DNA of 54,226 bases from Mycobacterium aquaticum (GCF_002086485.1 NZ_MVHF01000055.1:1-54226); one strand, 5' to 3'. Counted from the stretch's first letter, positions 14,835 to 24,478 are shown. Made by a program: numbers and translations. Notes: generated by a model not told the origin, from the letters alone.

Positions 14835-16577
14835 TCAGAACAGGTCTCCCGAACCGGCCAGCAGCGCAGCGAAATTGGCGATGTTCGACATCGTTCGGAA
14901 CCCGCGCGCTACCGGGTCCTCCTCGCGGGAGTCGTCGCCGAACGAGATGACCGGTCGACCAACCTCGGTGCGAGATCCCTCGGCGCGGATCGCCCACACG
15001 TTCTGCGTGTAGGTGATGCCCCGGATCTCGGCAGCGACGCGATCGCCAAGCCAGTAGTCCTCGCCGAGCACGTACGGTTGCCCGTCGCCGACGTCGAATT
15101 TCTGCGACCGGTAGGCCTTCATCGCAGCGTCGCCGGCGGCGAGGTCCTGAATCGCGTTTACGGTGTACGCCGACCCGCCGCCCTGGTGGAAATATTCTCG
15201 GAATGCGTAACTACCAGCTTTGCTAGAGCGCAGCGGATTTACATAGCGTTGGAACGCTAGAAATACGTCGTCAAGCTGGCCCTGATAAAGGTTGTCGAGG
15301 CCCTCAACGCCGTATGCCTCCTGGCCCAAAATGACCTGTGCCAGCTGAGATATGCCGTATCTGATGGCAAATGTAATTGCCTGATTTACCCACTGGGGCG
15401 ATTTACCGCCAACGATAATGTCGGTGGCTTGTGACTTATGAATAACGAACTTTGATTTGCGGACATTGCCATAGCCGACGTCGCGATAAACGAATGGCGT
15501 TGGCTTCGGCGCGACAAGCAGTAGCTTGCGGATCAGGGGGTCGACCTCGCCGTCATGGTCGGCGTCGACCGGGATGAACGTCTCGGTGATCAGGTCGTCG
15601 AGCGTCGCGGCGAACAGGTTGAGCGCGCCGTCGGCCATGGTGCCCGTGGGCCCCGTGACACCGCTGACGTTCTCGAACGACAGGATCACGCACGCCCTGG
15701 TCGGCTTGAGCAGTTCGGCCAGCTCGGGCCCAAACATGGTGTAGGGGGCGGGGTCTCCCGGGAGCCATGTGTACGCGCGGCAGATCACGCCGGCGTCCTT
15801 CATCACCGGTGAGAGCACGGTGTGCGCGTCTTTCCAGCGGGCCGCGACTGTGCACCAACGAGATTGGTCGAACAGTGTCGCAATCGGCATCACCTGAACG
15901 GGCCAATTGAGCGGCGACGCGTTCTGGATCAGAGTCTCGGGCGCGAAGATGTTGCGCGGGATCGGCGAGAACCCGTTGAGCGAGAACAGGCGGAAACAGT
16001 TGACCCACGTCGACATTGCGCAGGTAGAGGCGGTGGGGCCACCCCACAGGAACATCTTGGGGAGCTGTACCTCGGCCGGGGTGATGGGGTTGGCTGCGAG
16101 GTAAATTCCCTTGAGGTGCCGTCGATTTGAGATGCAATTGAGCGTCGTGATCGACGCCTCGCCGGGGTTGTCCTCGCCCTCGATCGTGACGACCTTGCCG
16201 CCCCAACGCATCCGCCAGTCGTGCGGCTTGTCGGGATCGGGGTCGATCGTGACGTGAATGTCCTCGTCGTCATCGATCTGGTACGTGAGAATCTCACGCA
16301 GCCAATCCATGTCCTTGCCCGAGAACGTGATGTGAGCCTCGCCGTCATCGGTGGCGAGCTCTTCCCAGTCCCACCGATCGAGGTTTTCGACGCGGGCGAT
16401 GAACCGCATCTCTTTGTCCCACACCCGGATTAGTGGGGCCTTGGTGCGCCGGTTCATGTAGGCAAACCGGCGTTCCATGAGGTGCATGCGCAGCTCGGGG
16501 GAGAACTCGCCCGACTCGGTGCGCGGGTCGAGCGCGCCGCCGATGGCCGATACGAACCGATCGAGTAGCGCGGTCAT
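14835..16577 (-). CDS. Gp37-like minor tail protein (tail-tip/baseplate)
   Basis: A 580-residue protein whose N-terminus (WDKEMRFIARVEN, then HITFSGKDMDWLREILTYQI) resembles the siphovirus Gp37-like/ReqiPepy6 family and the prophage tail endopeptidase-like tail-tip proteins. I chose ATG 16577, in ATGA overlap with the preceding gene, rather than a start 12 codons upstream. Bases 15190-15500 within the gene are clearly richer in A and T, with codons such as AAA, ATA and TTT that are rare elsewhere here, suggesting an internal recombinant segment (C-terminal third of the protein). Confidence 0.85.
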   Translation of the reverse strand: MTALLDRFVSAIGGALDPRTESGEFSPELRMHLMERRFAYMNRRTKAPLIRVWDKEMRFIARVENLDRWDWEELATDDGEAHITFSGKDMDWLREILTYQIDDDEDIHVTIDPDPDKPHDWRMRWGGKVVTIEGEDNPGEASITTLNCISNRRHLKGIYLAANPITPAEVQLPKMFLWGGPTASTCAMSTWVNCFRLFSLNGFSPIPRNIFAPETLIQNASPLNWPVQVMPIATLFDQSRWCTVAARWKDAHTVLSPVMKDAGVICRAYTWLPGDPAPYTMFGPELAELLKPTRACVILSFENVSGVTGPTGTMADGALNLFAATLDDLITETFIPVDADHDGEVDPLIRKLLLVAPKPTPFVYRDVGYGNVRKSKFVIHKSQATDIIVGGKSPQWVNQAITFAIRYGISQLAQVILGQEAYGVEGLDNLYQGQLDDVFLAFQRYVNPLRSSKAGSYAFREYFHQGGGSAYTVNAIQDLAAGDAAMKAYRSQKFDVGDGQPYVLGEDYWLGDRVAAEIRGITYTQNVWAIRAEGSRTEVGRPVISFGDDSREEDPVARGFRTMSNIANFAALLAGSGDLF

Positions 16578-17680
16578 GCGAGTGCGCTCTCGAACCGCTG
16601 CGGGAGCTGGCACCAGATCTTGCCGCCGGGCTGCTCATGGCGCACGGGCAGCGTCGCAACGCTCTTGGGTGGAATCGGCACCGAGAACCCTTGGCCGCGG
16701 AACCGTTGCAGCAAGGGCAATCCGCTGTCGCCGTACTGGCCGACGAGCCAGTCGAGCAGCTCGTTTTTGCGGATGAACTTCTTGACGATGTTGTCGACCG
16801 GATCCTTGGCCGAGATCGCGATCCGGTGGTTCGGGTCGGTGTCGATGATCGCGTGCTCGCCCGGTTGGAGCTCGGGGATCTCGATCATGTTCGCGTCGCG
16901 GGTGCGGGTGAACGTGCCGAGGATCTCGTCGACGAACGGGATCCCGAAGAGCTTGCCGACGCGAGGCCAGTCGTCGAGCGGGTTGCGCTCGCCCGAGGTG
17001 AACGCGTTGGGCCCGTCGGGCAGCCAGATCCGGCCTGGCGCACTGACGAAAAAGATGGGCCAGGCCGGTTCCGTGCCGCGGTTCGCGACCCGGATGGTGC
17101 CGACGCTGGGCACGCCCGCCGAGCGGATGAACGGCTTGGGGCAGGCGTCAGGTCGCCGCCAACGCGGTTCGCCGTCGGCGGCGAGGATCACCTCGTGCAG
17201 CGCGACGCGCTGATATGCCGGGTCATCGGGCAGCGCGCACTTGGGCGCTTCGAGGAGCTGCATCGGGATCCACAGCTGCCCGTGTCGGCGGGTGGTGACC
17301 GAAAACCATCCGGTCGCATCCTTTTTGCAGCCAGCCCAGAACCGAGACTCGGTGTCGTACCAACCCAATTTGGTCGACGACATCAGCCCGAGGGTGAACG
17401 AGATCTCGCGGCGACCGTCGACGGTGCGCTCGAACTTGGGCGGCCCGTAAGCCGGTGTGGTCCAAACGCCCTCAAACGGGACGTGCACCATGCCGTCGAT
17501 GGCACCGGTGATGAATGCGCCCTCAGTGCCGGCCATCGTCCCTGTGAGGGGCCAGTAGCGGCCGTCGGCACCGATCCATGCGCACGACACGCCCTCGGCC
17601 CGCGCAGCGGGCGAGAGCTGCGACCACGGCACCACGCGGCGCTGTCCGCTGATGGCAGGCGGGATCTCTGTGGTGGTCAC
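16574..17680 (-). CDS. distal tail / minor tail protein
   Basis: A 368-residue, beta-rich protein directly after the tape measure gene (ATGA overlap at both ends). The segment RREISFTLGLMSST and the general size fit distal-tail-like proteins that cap the tail tube and connect the tip. Such a protein is expected at this place in siphoviruses. No enzymatic motif. Confidence 0.83.
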   Translation of the reverse strand: MTTTEIPPAISGQRRVVPWSQLSPAARAEGVSCAWIGADGRYWPLTGTMAGTEGAFITGAIDGMVHVPFEGVWTTPAYGPPKFERTVDGRREISFTLGLMSSTKLGWYDTESRFWAGCKKDATGWFSVTTRRHGQLWIPMQLLEAPKCALPDDPAYQRVALHEVILAADGEPRWRRPDACPKPFIRSAGVPSVGTIRVANRGTEPAWPIFFVSAPGRIWLPDGPNAFTSGERNPLDDWPRVGKLFGIPFVDEILGTFTRTRDANMIEIPELQPGEHAIIDTDPNHRIAISAKDPVDNIVKKFIRKNELLDWLVGQYGDSGLPLLQRFRGQGFSVPIPPKSVATLPVRHEQPGGKIWCQLPQRFESALA

Positions 17681-20600
17681 GTGCCCATCACCCCGGGAGC
17701 CGCGGTGTAGGTCCCATACCGCGGCGTCTTGAGCAGCGTGCGGCGGATGAGTTGCGCGTTGCTCGCCTCGGTCATCTGCGGGTTCTGGATCGTGACGTTG
17801 GTGCTCGCATCGATCGGTCCCGGTGGTGCGGCGGTGCCCTGGTGAACCGTCGGCAGGTCGGCCGGGTTGGGCAGCATCGACGAAACGTTCGGGATCATGC
17901 CGAACGGCAGCGCCGAACCGGTCGGGCCCGCATCAGCGGCCGCGCCCGGCTGCGTCATCTCCAATGCACCCGGAATGCCTTGCAGCAGACCGCCGGCGAA
18001 CCCGGATCCCTGCGGGGTCCACTTGATCCCAAGAATCGCCTGGGCCAGCTTGACGACACCGAGCTCGCCCGGATCGGGGAACAGGTCGCCGAGTCCGAAT
18101 GTGTCCTTGAGGAACTGCGACGCGATCGAACCGACCTCGCCGAGCGGCGAGTCGCCGCCGTCCTGGCCGCCGTCCTTGCCTTTGCGGGGCTTACCGCGTT
18201 TCGTCTCGGCGAGGTCGTCCTTGGCCTGGTCGCGTTCACGCTCCGCTTTGGCCAGCTCGGTCTTTGCGTCGTCGAGCAGACGTTGCGCGGTCGCGCGCTG
18301 TGCCGGCTTGGCCTCGTCGAGCTTGCGTTGCCGCTCCTCGACGAGTGCCCGTTTCTTGTCGACGGTGGCCTCGCGGTCGTCGACTCGATCCTGTGCCTCG
18401 CGAAGCTGTTTCGGTGTGCTCGGCTCGTAGCCGTACCCGCCGCCACCGCTGAGGCCGGACATGCCGCTCGCGGTGCCGCCGCCGAGCCCGCTGAGGCCGC
18501 CACCACCCGATGCGCCCTCGGCGTAGAGATTCTCGAGCGGTAAGAACATGTGTTTGTCGAACCCGGAGTCGTCGCCGCCCTTGGCATCCGAGCCGATCGT
18601 GAATACACCGTTGCTGCCGCCGGCCTCGGCGTGCTGGCCGTTCGTCAGCGTCATCGCCATGTGGCCGTCGTTGGGTGCGGGCCCTCGGTCGTACCACCCG
18701 ACCGTCATCGCGCCGGGGCCGCCGATGCCCTCGCGGAACCCGAGCTTGCTGAGCCACTCGCCGGCGTTCTTGGTCGTCATCAGACCGCCGCCGCTGTCCA
18801 TGCCGAGCGCCTTGAGGATGACCCGGGCGACCATGCCCGAGCAGTCGGTGCGGTTGCCCTGGCTGTAGCCGGTGCCGGCCATCGAGAGTGCGGCCTCGAC
18901 GTCGGGCCCGTCGCCGACCACACCGCCACCGCGGTAGCCGGGCAGCATCGCGTGCAGCAGGGCCGCGGGGGGCACCCATCCGGCGTTGAGAGCGGCGACG
19001 ACGGGTGCCCCGCCCTTGTCCATCGCGCCGGCCTTGACGACGCCCTCGCCGGTCGATACGAGCGCGGTCGGTCGGCCCTTGGTGTCGATGCCGAGGATCG
19101 AGTCGCTCGTGCCGGTCCCGGGCCCCCAGAGGACACCAGCGGAGGTGCGGCCGGCGACACCGCCGTCGCGCAGCCCGGCGAGGGTGGTACCGAGATCCTT
19201 GGCGACCTGCGCGCCGGGGATCTCGACGGGACCGATCTTGAGCGGAACCTTTTGCAGGACACCGCCCATCCACCGCAGCGGGCCCTTGACTGCGTTGATC
19301 ACCGCGTCGAGCGCGCCCTTGACCACGCCAGCCAGGCCCGACCACACGCTCGACACGAAGTCGGAGACGCCCTTGAATGCGTTCTTGATCAGGTCGAATA
19401 TCGGTTGCAGCGCAGACCATCCCGCCGAGAACGCTGACTTGATGCCCTCCCATGCGGGCACGATCGCGTTGTTCCATAGCCAGGTCGCACCGTCACCGAT
19501 CGCGGAGAAACCGGCTTTCCACGCGTCCCAGATCGGCGCGACCACCGCGGCGGCGAGGCCGACGGCGAGCTGAAAGTCGTGCCAGATAGGCAGGAGCACG
19601 GTGTCGAACACGTACTTGCCGACGTCGGCGAGTGCGCCGAATGCAGACTTGATCGCATCGATCACCGGGGAGATCACCGACCAGGCCACAGAGATCGCGC
19701 CCTTGAGTAGGTCCCACGCGCCGACGAACACGTCCTTGATGAAGCTGGCGACGCCGACGAGGATCTCGGCGCCAATCTTGATGCCTTGGAACGCGATCTG
19801 TGCGGCCCGCTGGCTCGCGGTGAACGCGCGGATCATGATCGGCACGGTCACGCCGAGGGTCTTGATCGCGCCAAGGAGCACGCCGCCGATGACCATGCCG
19901 ACGGCCTTGAGGATCGGCAGCGACTCGCGGAACGTCGCGCCGATCTGGCGGCCGAGGTCCGACAGCGGGCCCTTGAGCTTGCCGAGGTATTCCGAGAGCG
20001 CCGGCATGATGTACGTGCGGAACGCCTCGCCGATCGAGCCGAGCACGTCCTTGACCGGGCCGATCGAGGCACCCACATCGGCGAACATCGCCTTGAACGT
20101 GTCGCCGTACTGCTGTAGCCACTGTGGTCCCTCGCCGTCGACGATGCTGGTGAACCAATTGCCGATCGCGATGAGCGGACCGTCGATGACGTCGAACAGC
20201 TTGAGCTTGAACGCCTCCCACGTGTTCGAGAGGGCCTCGACGACACCGGGTAGCCCTTGCATTTGCGCGGCGGCCATCTCAGCGGCCGCGCCCTGGCGGT
20301 TGACCGCGGCCGCTGAGTCGTCCCACATCTGAGCGCCGCCCTTGGCCGCGATCATCGAGGCGCGCATCGCGTCGGATCCGAACAGAACCGCGGTGGCAGC
20401 TTGGAATTGCTCATCGGTCATGCGTTGCGACGCCGCGGCAACCTGTTTCATCATCGACTCGACGCCGACGAACTTGCCCTGGGCGTCGTAGAGCGAGAGA
20501 CCGAGTTCCTCGATCGCGCCCTGCGCGGGCTTGCCTTGGTCGGTGATCGCCAGCAGCGATGTCTTGAGCATCGTTCCGGCGTCCGAGCCGTTGATGCCCA

Positions 20601-21801
20601 TACGCGAGAACATCGTGAGCGCGGTGAGGGTGTCCTCGATCGAAACGCCGAAACCGGCTGCGGCAGAGCCGCCGGCCTGCATCGCGATACCGAGGTCGTG
20701 CACGTCGGCCGAGCTCGCGTTCGCTGAGGCGGCCAACAGGTCGGCGACGTGCGTCGCGTCAGTCGCTTTGAGCGAGAACATGTTGATCGCAGCGGATTGG
20801 ATTTTCGCGGCCTCTGCGGCGTCGAGCTGGCCGGCGGTGGCGAGTTGCAGGGTGCCACGCGCGGCGTCCATTGCCTGTTGCGCGGTCATGCCGCCCTTGG
20901 CGAGTTCGAGCATCGCCTCGCCGGCGTCTTTCGTTGACACGCCTGCGAGGTGGACGTCGGAGCCGAGCGCCTTGGCTGCGTCGCGCATCGCGTTCATGCG
21001 TGCCGCGGTCATGTCCGCGGTATCGCCGGCCTGGGCGGTGACACCCGAGAACGCGTTGACGGTGCGCTCGAAATCGATGCCGGTGTCGAGTGCGCTCTTG
21101 AACAGTGAGCCGACCGCGGCGACGCTCACGACCCCGGCGATGCCGCCCATGAATGCGCCGCCGATCTTGCCGCCGATCCCGCCGGCGAGCGACGTGAGAC
21201 CGCCGCTCTCGCCTTGCATTCCGGCGCGGAACCCGCTGAACAGGCCGCCGCCCTTGCCGCCGGCTCCACTGGCTCGGCGACGCGCGTCGGCGAGCTCCTG
21301 CTCGGCGGCCTTGGCTTCGCGGGTGGCCGCGGCCTCCTGGCGGCGGGTGGTCGCCACCTTGGCCTCGGCGCTCATCGCGTTCGTGGCGGCAGTGCGGGCC
21401 CGCTCGCGGGCCGTGCTTACTTGCCGCTCAGCCGTTTCGAGTTGCTTACTCGTGGCCTTGCCGCCGTCGCGAAGCTCTTTGAGTCGACGCTCGGCAGTGC
21501 CGACGGCCGATGCCCGCGATCCCGCAGTTTTCCGTAGGTCGTCGAGTTTCTTCTCGGCGATGCGGGCTTGATTCGCCGCGTCGGCGACCTTTTCGAGGGC
21601 GGCCTCGTGGCTCTTGGCGGCCGAGGCCACAGCGTTCGCCGACGCCTTGAGGCCTGCGCCGACGTTGTTGCCGATGTCGAGGCCGAGGCTCTTACCGAAC
21701 CCGCCGAACGACTTTCGCATCGAGGCGTTGACCTTGCGGTCGATGCCGTCGAACGACGGGATCACCGGTAGCGCGTAATAGCCGATCGAATCGATCGCCA
21801 C
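17677..21801 (-). CDS. tape measure protein with internal NlpC/P60-like hydrolase
   Basis: A 1374-residue protein that sets tail length. The N-terminal ~190 residues are a coiled coil rich in Ala/Glu/Arg. A tape measure core (about 230-560; TAQAGDTADMTAARMNAMRDA type) follows, then hydrophobic helices around 640-800. Residues about 955-1085 are NlpC/P60-like: the RTDCSG motif gives the nucleophile near Cys986, and GHMAMTLTNG gives the His near 1048. This would open peptidoglycan during DNA entry. A second coiled coil lies at about 1165-1235. Tail length scales with this gene; about 200 nm would be expected at roughly 1.5 A per residue. Confidence 0.95.
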   Translation of the reverse strand: MAIDSIGYYALPVIPSFDGIDRKVNASMRKSFGGFGKSLGLDIGNNVGAGLKASANAVASAAKSHEAALEKVADAANQARIAEKKLDDLRKTAGSRASAVGTAERRLKELRDGGKATSKQLETAERQVSTARERARTAATNAMSAEAKVATTRRQEAAATREAKAAEQELADARRRASGAGGKGGGLFSGFRAGMQGESGGLTSLAGGIGGKIGGAFMGGIAGVVSVAAVGSLFKSALDTGIDFERTVNAFSGVTAQAGDTADMTAARMNAMRDAAKALGSDVHLAGVSTKDAGEAMLELAKGGMTAQQAMDAARGTLQLATAGQLDAAEAAKIQSAAINMFSLKATDATHVADLLAASANASSADVHDLGIAMQAGGSAAAGFGVSIEDTLTALTMFSRMGINGSDAGTMLKTSLLAITDQGKPAQGAIEELGLSLYDAQGKFVGVESMMKQVAAASQRMTDEQFQAATAVLFGSDAMRASMIAAKGGAQMWDDSAAAVNRQGAAAEMAAAQMQGLPGVVEALSNTWEAFKLKLFDVIDGPLIAIGNWFTSIVDGEGPQWLQQYGDTFKAMFADVGASIGPVKDVLGSIGEAFRTYIMPALSEYLGKLKGPLSDLGRQIGATFRESLPILKAVGMVIGGVLLGAIKTLGVTVPIMIRAFTASQRAAQIAFQGIKIGAEILVGVASFIKDVFVGAWDLLKGAISVAWSVISPVIDAIKSAFGALADVGKYVFDTVLLPIWHDFQLAVGLAAAVVAPIWDAWKAGFSAIGDGATWLWNNAIVPAWEGIKSAFSAGWSALQPIFDLIKNAFKGVSDFVSSVWSGLAGVVKGALDAVINAVKGPLRWMGGVLQKVPLKIGPVEIPGAQVAKDLGTTLAGLRDGGVAGRTSAGVLWGPGTGTSDSILGIDTKGRPTALVSTGEGVVKAGAMDKGGAPVVAALNAGWVPPAALLHAMLPGYRGGGVVGDGPDVEAALSMAGTGYSQGNRTDCSGMVARVILKALGMDSGGGLMTTKNAGEWLSKLGFREGIGGPGAMTVGWYDRGPAPNDGHMAMTLTNGQHAEAGGSNGVFTIGSDAKGGDDSGFDKHMFLPLENLYAEGASGGGGLSGLGGGTASGMSGLSGGGGYGYEPSTPKQLREAQDRVDDREATVDKKRALVEERQRKLDEAKPAQRATAQRLLDDAKTELAKAERERDQAKDDLAETKRGKPRKGKDGGQDGGDSPLGEVGSIASQFLKDTFGLGDLFPDPGELGVVKLAQAILGIKWTPQGSGFAGGLLQGIPGALEMTQPGAAADAGPTGSALPFGMIPNVSSMLPNPADLPTVHQGTAAPPGPIDASTNVTIQNPQMTEASNAQLIRRTLLKTPRYGTYTAAPGVMGT

Positions 21802-21902
21802 CGGTCACCGCCTTACGAGGTCGCAAACGACGTGTCTGCTCTCTCGGGCGGGTGTGGTGGGTGAAGTGGGGGAGTGTCAGGTGATGGTGCGCGGCGCGCG
21901 GT
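21802..21902. other. short intergenic spacer before the tape measure gene
   Basis: About 100 bases between the chaperone-like gene and the tape measure start. No strong RBS is evident immediately before the tape measure ATG (minus strand reads GGTGGCGATCG after the start). I see no further gene or hairpin here. Confidence 0.4.
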
Positions 21903-22247
21903 CTATGAGACGCACTCGCTTTGGATCTTCTCGCCGGCGTAGTCGGCGAACTCGTTGAGATCGTCGACGACCGGGCACAGTTCTTCAAGGCGTGCGTAGG
22001 CCTCGTCGCCGAGGATTACGGCGATCCCCTCCAAGTGGTTACCGCGGGCGAATTCGCGCGCTGCCTTGGTGGGCCAGCGACCGCGGCGCTTGGGGAGTGT
22101 GAATGTCTGGCCTTTCCATTCGAGCGTGACAACGGCCTTGTTGAGCGCTTCACGCTCGGCGGCCGCCGCTGCGGCATCGTCGGCGTCCAGGTCCTCGCCG
22201 ACGATGGGCGTGAGGTGGTCGACAGTTGCGGTGCTGTTCTTAGCCAT
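21903..22247 (-). CDS. tail assembly chaperone-like protein (G-like)
   Basis: A 114-residue acidic protein just upstream of the tape measure. A compact segment, VVTLEWKGQTFTLPKRRGRWP, followed by an Ala/Glu-rich helical part, is typical of lambda G-like tail chaperones, which hold the tape measure during tail assembly. It overlaps the previous gene by eight bases. I found no long frame continuing past its stop, so a classical G-GT frameshift product is not supported from this gene. Confidence 0.65.
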   Translation of the reverse strand: MAKNSTATVDHLTPIVGEDLDADDAAAAAAEREALNKAVVTLEWKGQTFTLPKRRGRWPTKAAREFARGNHLEGIAVILGDEAYARLEELCPVVDDLNEFADYAGEKIQSECVS

Positions 22248-22986
22248 TCGGGTCGGTCACTCCTAGTTCGCGTTGACGGTTTGCGATCGCCTCTTGCATT
22301 GCCGCGGGCAACCCTGGCGCGTTCGCCGGTGGTGGGGTTTCCTCCGGCGTGTAGTGGGCCGCTCGATCCCTCAACTTAGCCACATGAGCCGCTTTCGCTT
22401 GCATAGCTTCGATGGCCTGCTGGCGCTCTTCGGGTTTGAGGGGACGGCCGGGGTAGATCTGGCCCGTTAGTGCCTGATAGACCGATGCGCCAATGTAATC
22501 GGGCTCGGTCCATACATGCCGGCCATGGTTGTTGGCGATCGCGACGGCCGAGGTCGCTTGGGCCCGGCGTAGATACACCCAAACCTGTCTGAGAGTGAGC
22601 TCGCCGCGGAACCGATCGAGGTAGTTCACCCCGAGTCGTTTGAGGTCGAGCTCGACGTCGGCCTCGTGGTCGTCGAGGAGGTGCAACAGGTCTGGGATTC
22701 CGCCGAACCACCGGTCGACTGAGGTCGGTGTCTCAGGCAGCGGGGACACGCCGACCGCGTCGGCCATCGCGTCGGAGAGTTCTCGGTAGTCGTCGAGGAT
22801 CGGGTCGGTGCTACCGATCGACTGGCCGGCGAGTAGCTCGTCGACCGCGGCGACCCATTGCTCGTTGCGAATGAGCCTGAGCGGCCAGCGTTCTAGCGCC
22901 AGCGGTACGCGGATCTTGTTGCCGCGGAACCAAACCGTCGCATCGGTAGCACCGAGTGCCTCTAACCGAGCGGCTTCGCTCGGCAC
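22240..22986 (-). CDS. tail assembly chaperone-like protein (fused G/T-like)
   Basis: A 248-residue protein. Residues about 15-55 (TDATVWFRGNKIRVPLALER) resemble the G-like module of the next gene. Residues about 85-180 (DLLHLLDDHEADVELDLKR; LTLRQVWVYLRRA) resemble the T part of GT chaperones. The C-terminus is Pro/Ala-rich. One continuous frame replaces the usual slippage-dependent fusion. The assignment rests on position between tail tube and tape measure plus these resemblances. Confidence 0.6.
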   Translation of the reverse strand: MPSEAARLEALGATDATVWFRGNKIRVPLALERWPLRLIRNEQWVAAVDELLAGQSIGSTDPILDDYRELSDAMADAVGVSPLPETPTSVDRWFGGIPDLLHLLDDHEADVELDLKRLGVNYLDRFRGELTLRQVWVYLRRAQATSAVAIANNHGRHVWTEPDYIGASVYQALTGQIYPGRPLKPEERQQAIEAMQAKAAHVAKLRDRAAHYTPEETPPPANAPGLPAAMQEAIANRQRELGVTDPNG

Positions 22987-22989
22987 TGC

Positions 22990-23445
22990 CTACAGGCCGA
23001 GCTTGTCGACTAGCTCGGGCTTGGTCAACGATTCGAGCTCGGCCTCGGTGTAGCCGGTGCCGTCATCGTGCTTGACCTTGCCGTGCGCGTACGCATACGC
23101 GACCAGGTCGGACTTGTTGGCGTTGCGGGTCGGCACCGCGGACTCGACGGGGAGCTCGCCGAGCACTTTACCGTCGCCGTCGACGACCTCGGCGGCGTCG
23201 CCCTCCTGGCCCTCGGCCGGCTCGCCGACGACCTGCTCGGGGTAGTCGGCCGGGGCGACCTGGGTCACCGCGGCACCCGATCGGCGTGTGGTCGAGGGTA
23301 CGAACAGGCCGTCGGATTCGGCTGTCTCGTCGACGAACTCGACGTCGCCGCGTTCCTTGAGCACCTTGGCCGATGCCTCGTCGACCTTGAACACCGATCC
23401 CTCTTGCCGGCCCGGGAGTGCCTTTTTTGCCTTGACTGTCTGCAC
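22990..23445 (-). CDS. tail-associated protein with SAP/Rho-N-like C-terminus
   Basis: A 151-residue protein from a GTG at 23445 with a good ribosome site (AGGAG). The N-terminus VQTVKAKKALPGRQEGSVF is followed by a disordered acidic middle. The C-terminal 45 residues, including NKSDLVAYAYAHG and LESLTKPELVDKLGL, look like a small helical SAP or Rho-N-type domain. The connector-region protein at 25878-26393 ends in a similar module. Function unknown. Confidence 0.72.
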   Translation of the reverse strand: MQTVKAKKALPGRQEGSVFKVDEASAKVLKERGDVEFVDETAESDGLFVPSTTRRSGAAVTQVAPADYPEQVVGEPAEGQEGDAAEVVDGDGKVLGELPVESAVPTRNANKSDLVAYAYAHGKVKHDDGTGYTEAELESLTKPELVDKLGL

Positions 23446-23492
23446 TGTCGTTCTCCTGTTCTGGTGGTTACGCGATGTGCGTAATGTGCTGG

Positions 23493-24035
23493 TCAGGCGG
23501 CCTTTTGGGCGGCGTAGAGTTCGCGGTCCGAGTTCGGGAACACGTCGACCTCGATCTCGCGCGGCGATGCGTTGCCCTCCTGATCGGTGACCGTCTCGCA
23601 CCAGAACCGGCCGGGCATCTTGGAGATGAGCCGATTGACACCTCCGGCGGCTGTGCGCTTCTCGACTGCGAACCACGCGTAGAGCGCATGGGGCACAACG
23701 ATCGAGGTGTCGGTCGAGCCGGGCCAGATGATTGCCTGGGTGGCCGGGTTGTCTTCCAGCGCAGAGACCTTGGTCGTGTGGGAGAAATCCTTGTCGGCCA
23801 CGATGATCGTGCCGTAGCCCCACGCGGGGATCTTCTGAGAGTCCCACTGGCGACTCTGCTCGATACCGGCATCACCGACCAGCAGGCCGAGGAATTCCCA
23901 CTTGCCGGTCGTGGTCACGAACGGATCCGTCACCGTGGCAGGGATATCGGCGGTGGGCAGCGTAGCGGCCCGGTAGATCAGGACATCGGCCTCGGCCCAC
24001 AGGCGAGAGGCCACATTGGCGGGGTTGCCGGCCAT
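23493..24035 (-). CDS. major tail (tube) protein
   Basis: A 180-residue, beta-rich protein starting MAGNPANVASRLWAEADVLI, placed between the tail terminator and the chaperones. Size, position and composition fit a siphovirus tail tube subunit; GKWEFLGLLVGDAGIE and a beta-rich C-terminal half are typical. It would polymerise into the tail tube around the tape measure. Confidence 0.88.
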   Translation of the reverse strand: MAGNPANVASRLWAEADVLIYRAATLPTADIPATVTDPFVTTTGKWEFLGLLVGDAGIEQSRQWDSQKIPAWGYGTIIVADKDFSHTTKVSALEDNPATQAIIWPGSTDTSIVVPHALYAWFAVEKRTAAGGVNRLISKMPGRFWCETVTDQEGNASPREIEVDVFPNSDRELYAAQKAA

Positions 24036-24055
24036 TGGCGTTGCTCCTAGCTGGT

Positions 24056-24478
24056 CTAGTGATCGATCATCGGGACAACGGCCGGCAAGGTGAACGAGGC
24101 CAGGTCTGCACCTGTGTCCGAGTCCCGTGCTGACACGAACGCCGCGCCACCGCGCCGGATTGTTGCCATTCCATCGGGCAAGTGCGAGCGAAGATAGCCA
24201 TCCGCGAGCGCTGCGACCCGCTTGGCGAGTCGAGAACCGCGGGCACGCACCAGGATCCGAATGGTTGGGTCGCGTTTGATGGGGTATTGCACGGGTCCCC
24301 CGTCATCGCTCACGGTGACGAGGGGCGGGTCGGTTCGTAGGGACCAATCATCAGGTATCCCGTCCTCGGCATCCTCGACGCGGCATTGCCCGCCGAGTTC
24401 GGCGACCGTGGACGGAAGAATGAAAAACTCGCGCAGCGACGCCATTACGGCGGGCACCGGGTCAGCGTGAACTCTCAT
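24056..24478 (-). CDS. tail terminator-like protein
   Basis: A 140-residue alpha/beta protein. I chose ATG 24478, in ATGA overlap with the preceding gene, instead of a start four codons upstream. Position just before the tail tube gene, size, and motifs such as YPIKRDPTIRILVRARG fit tail terminators (U-like), which end tube growth and join the tail to the head. Confidence 0.72.
   Translation of the reverse strand: MRVHADPVPAVMASLREFFILPSTVAELGGQCRVEDAEDGIPDDWSLRTDPPLVTVSDDGGPVQYPIKRDPTIRILVRARGSRLAKRVAALADGYLRSHLPDGMATIRRGGAAFVSARDSDTGADLASFTLPAVVPMIDH

Noticed and set aside
18550..19437. Plus-strand frames inside the tape measure gene
   Set aside because: They oppose a continuous 1374-residue gene with recognised domains.
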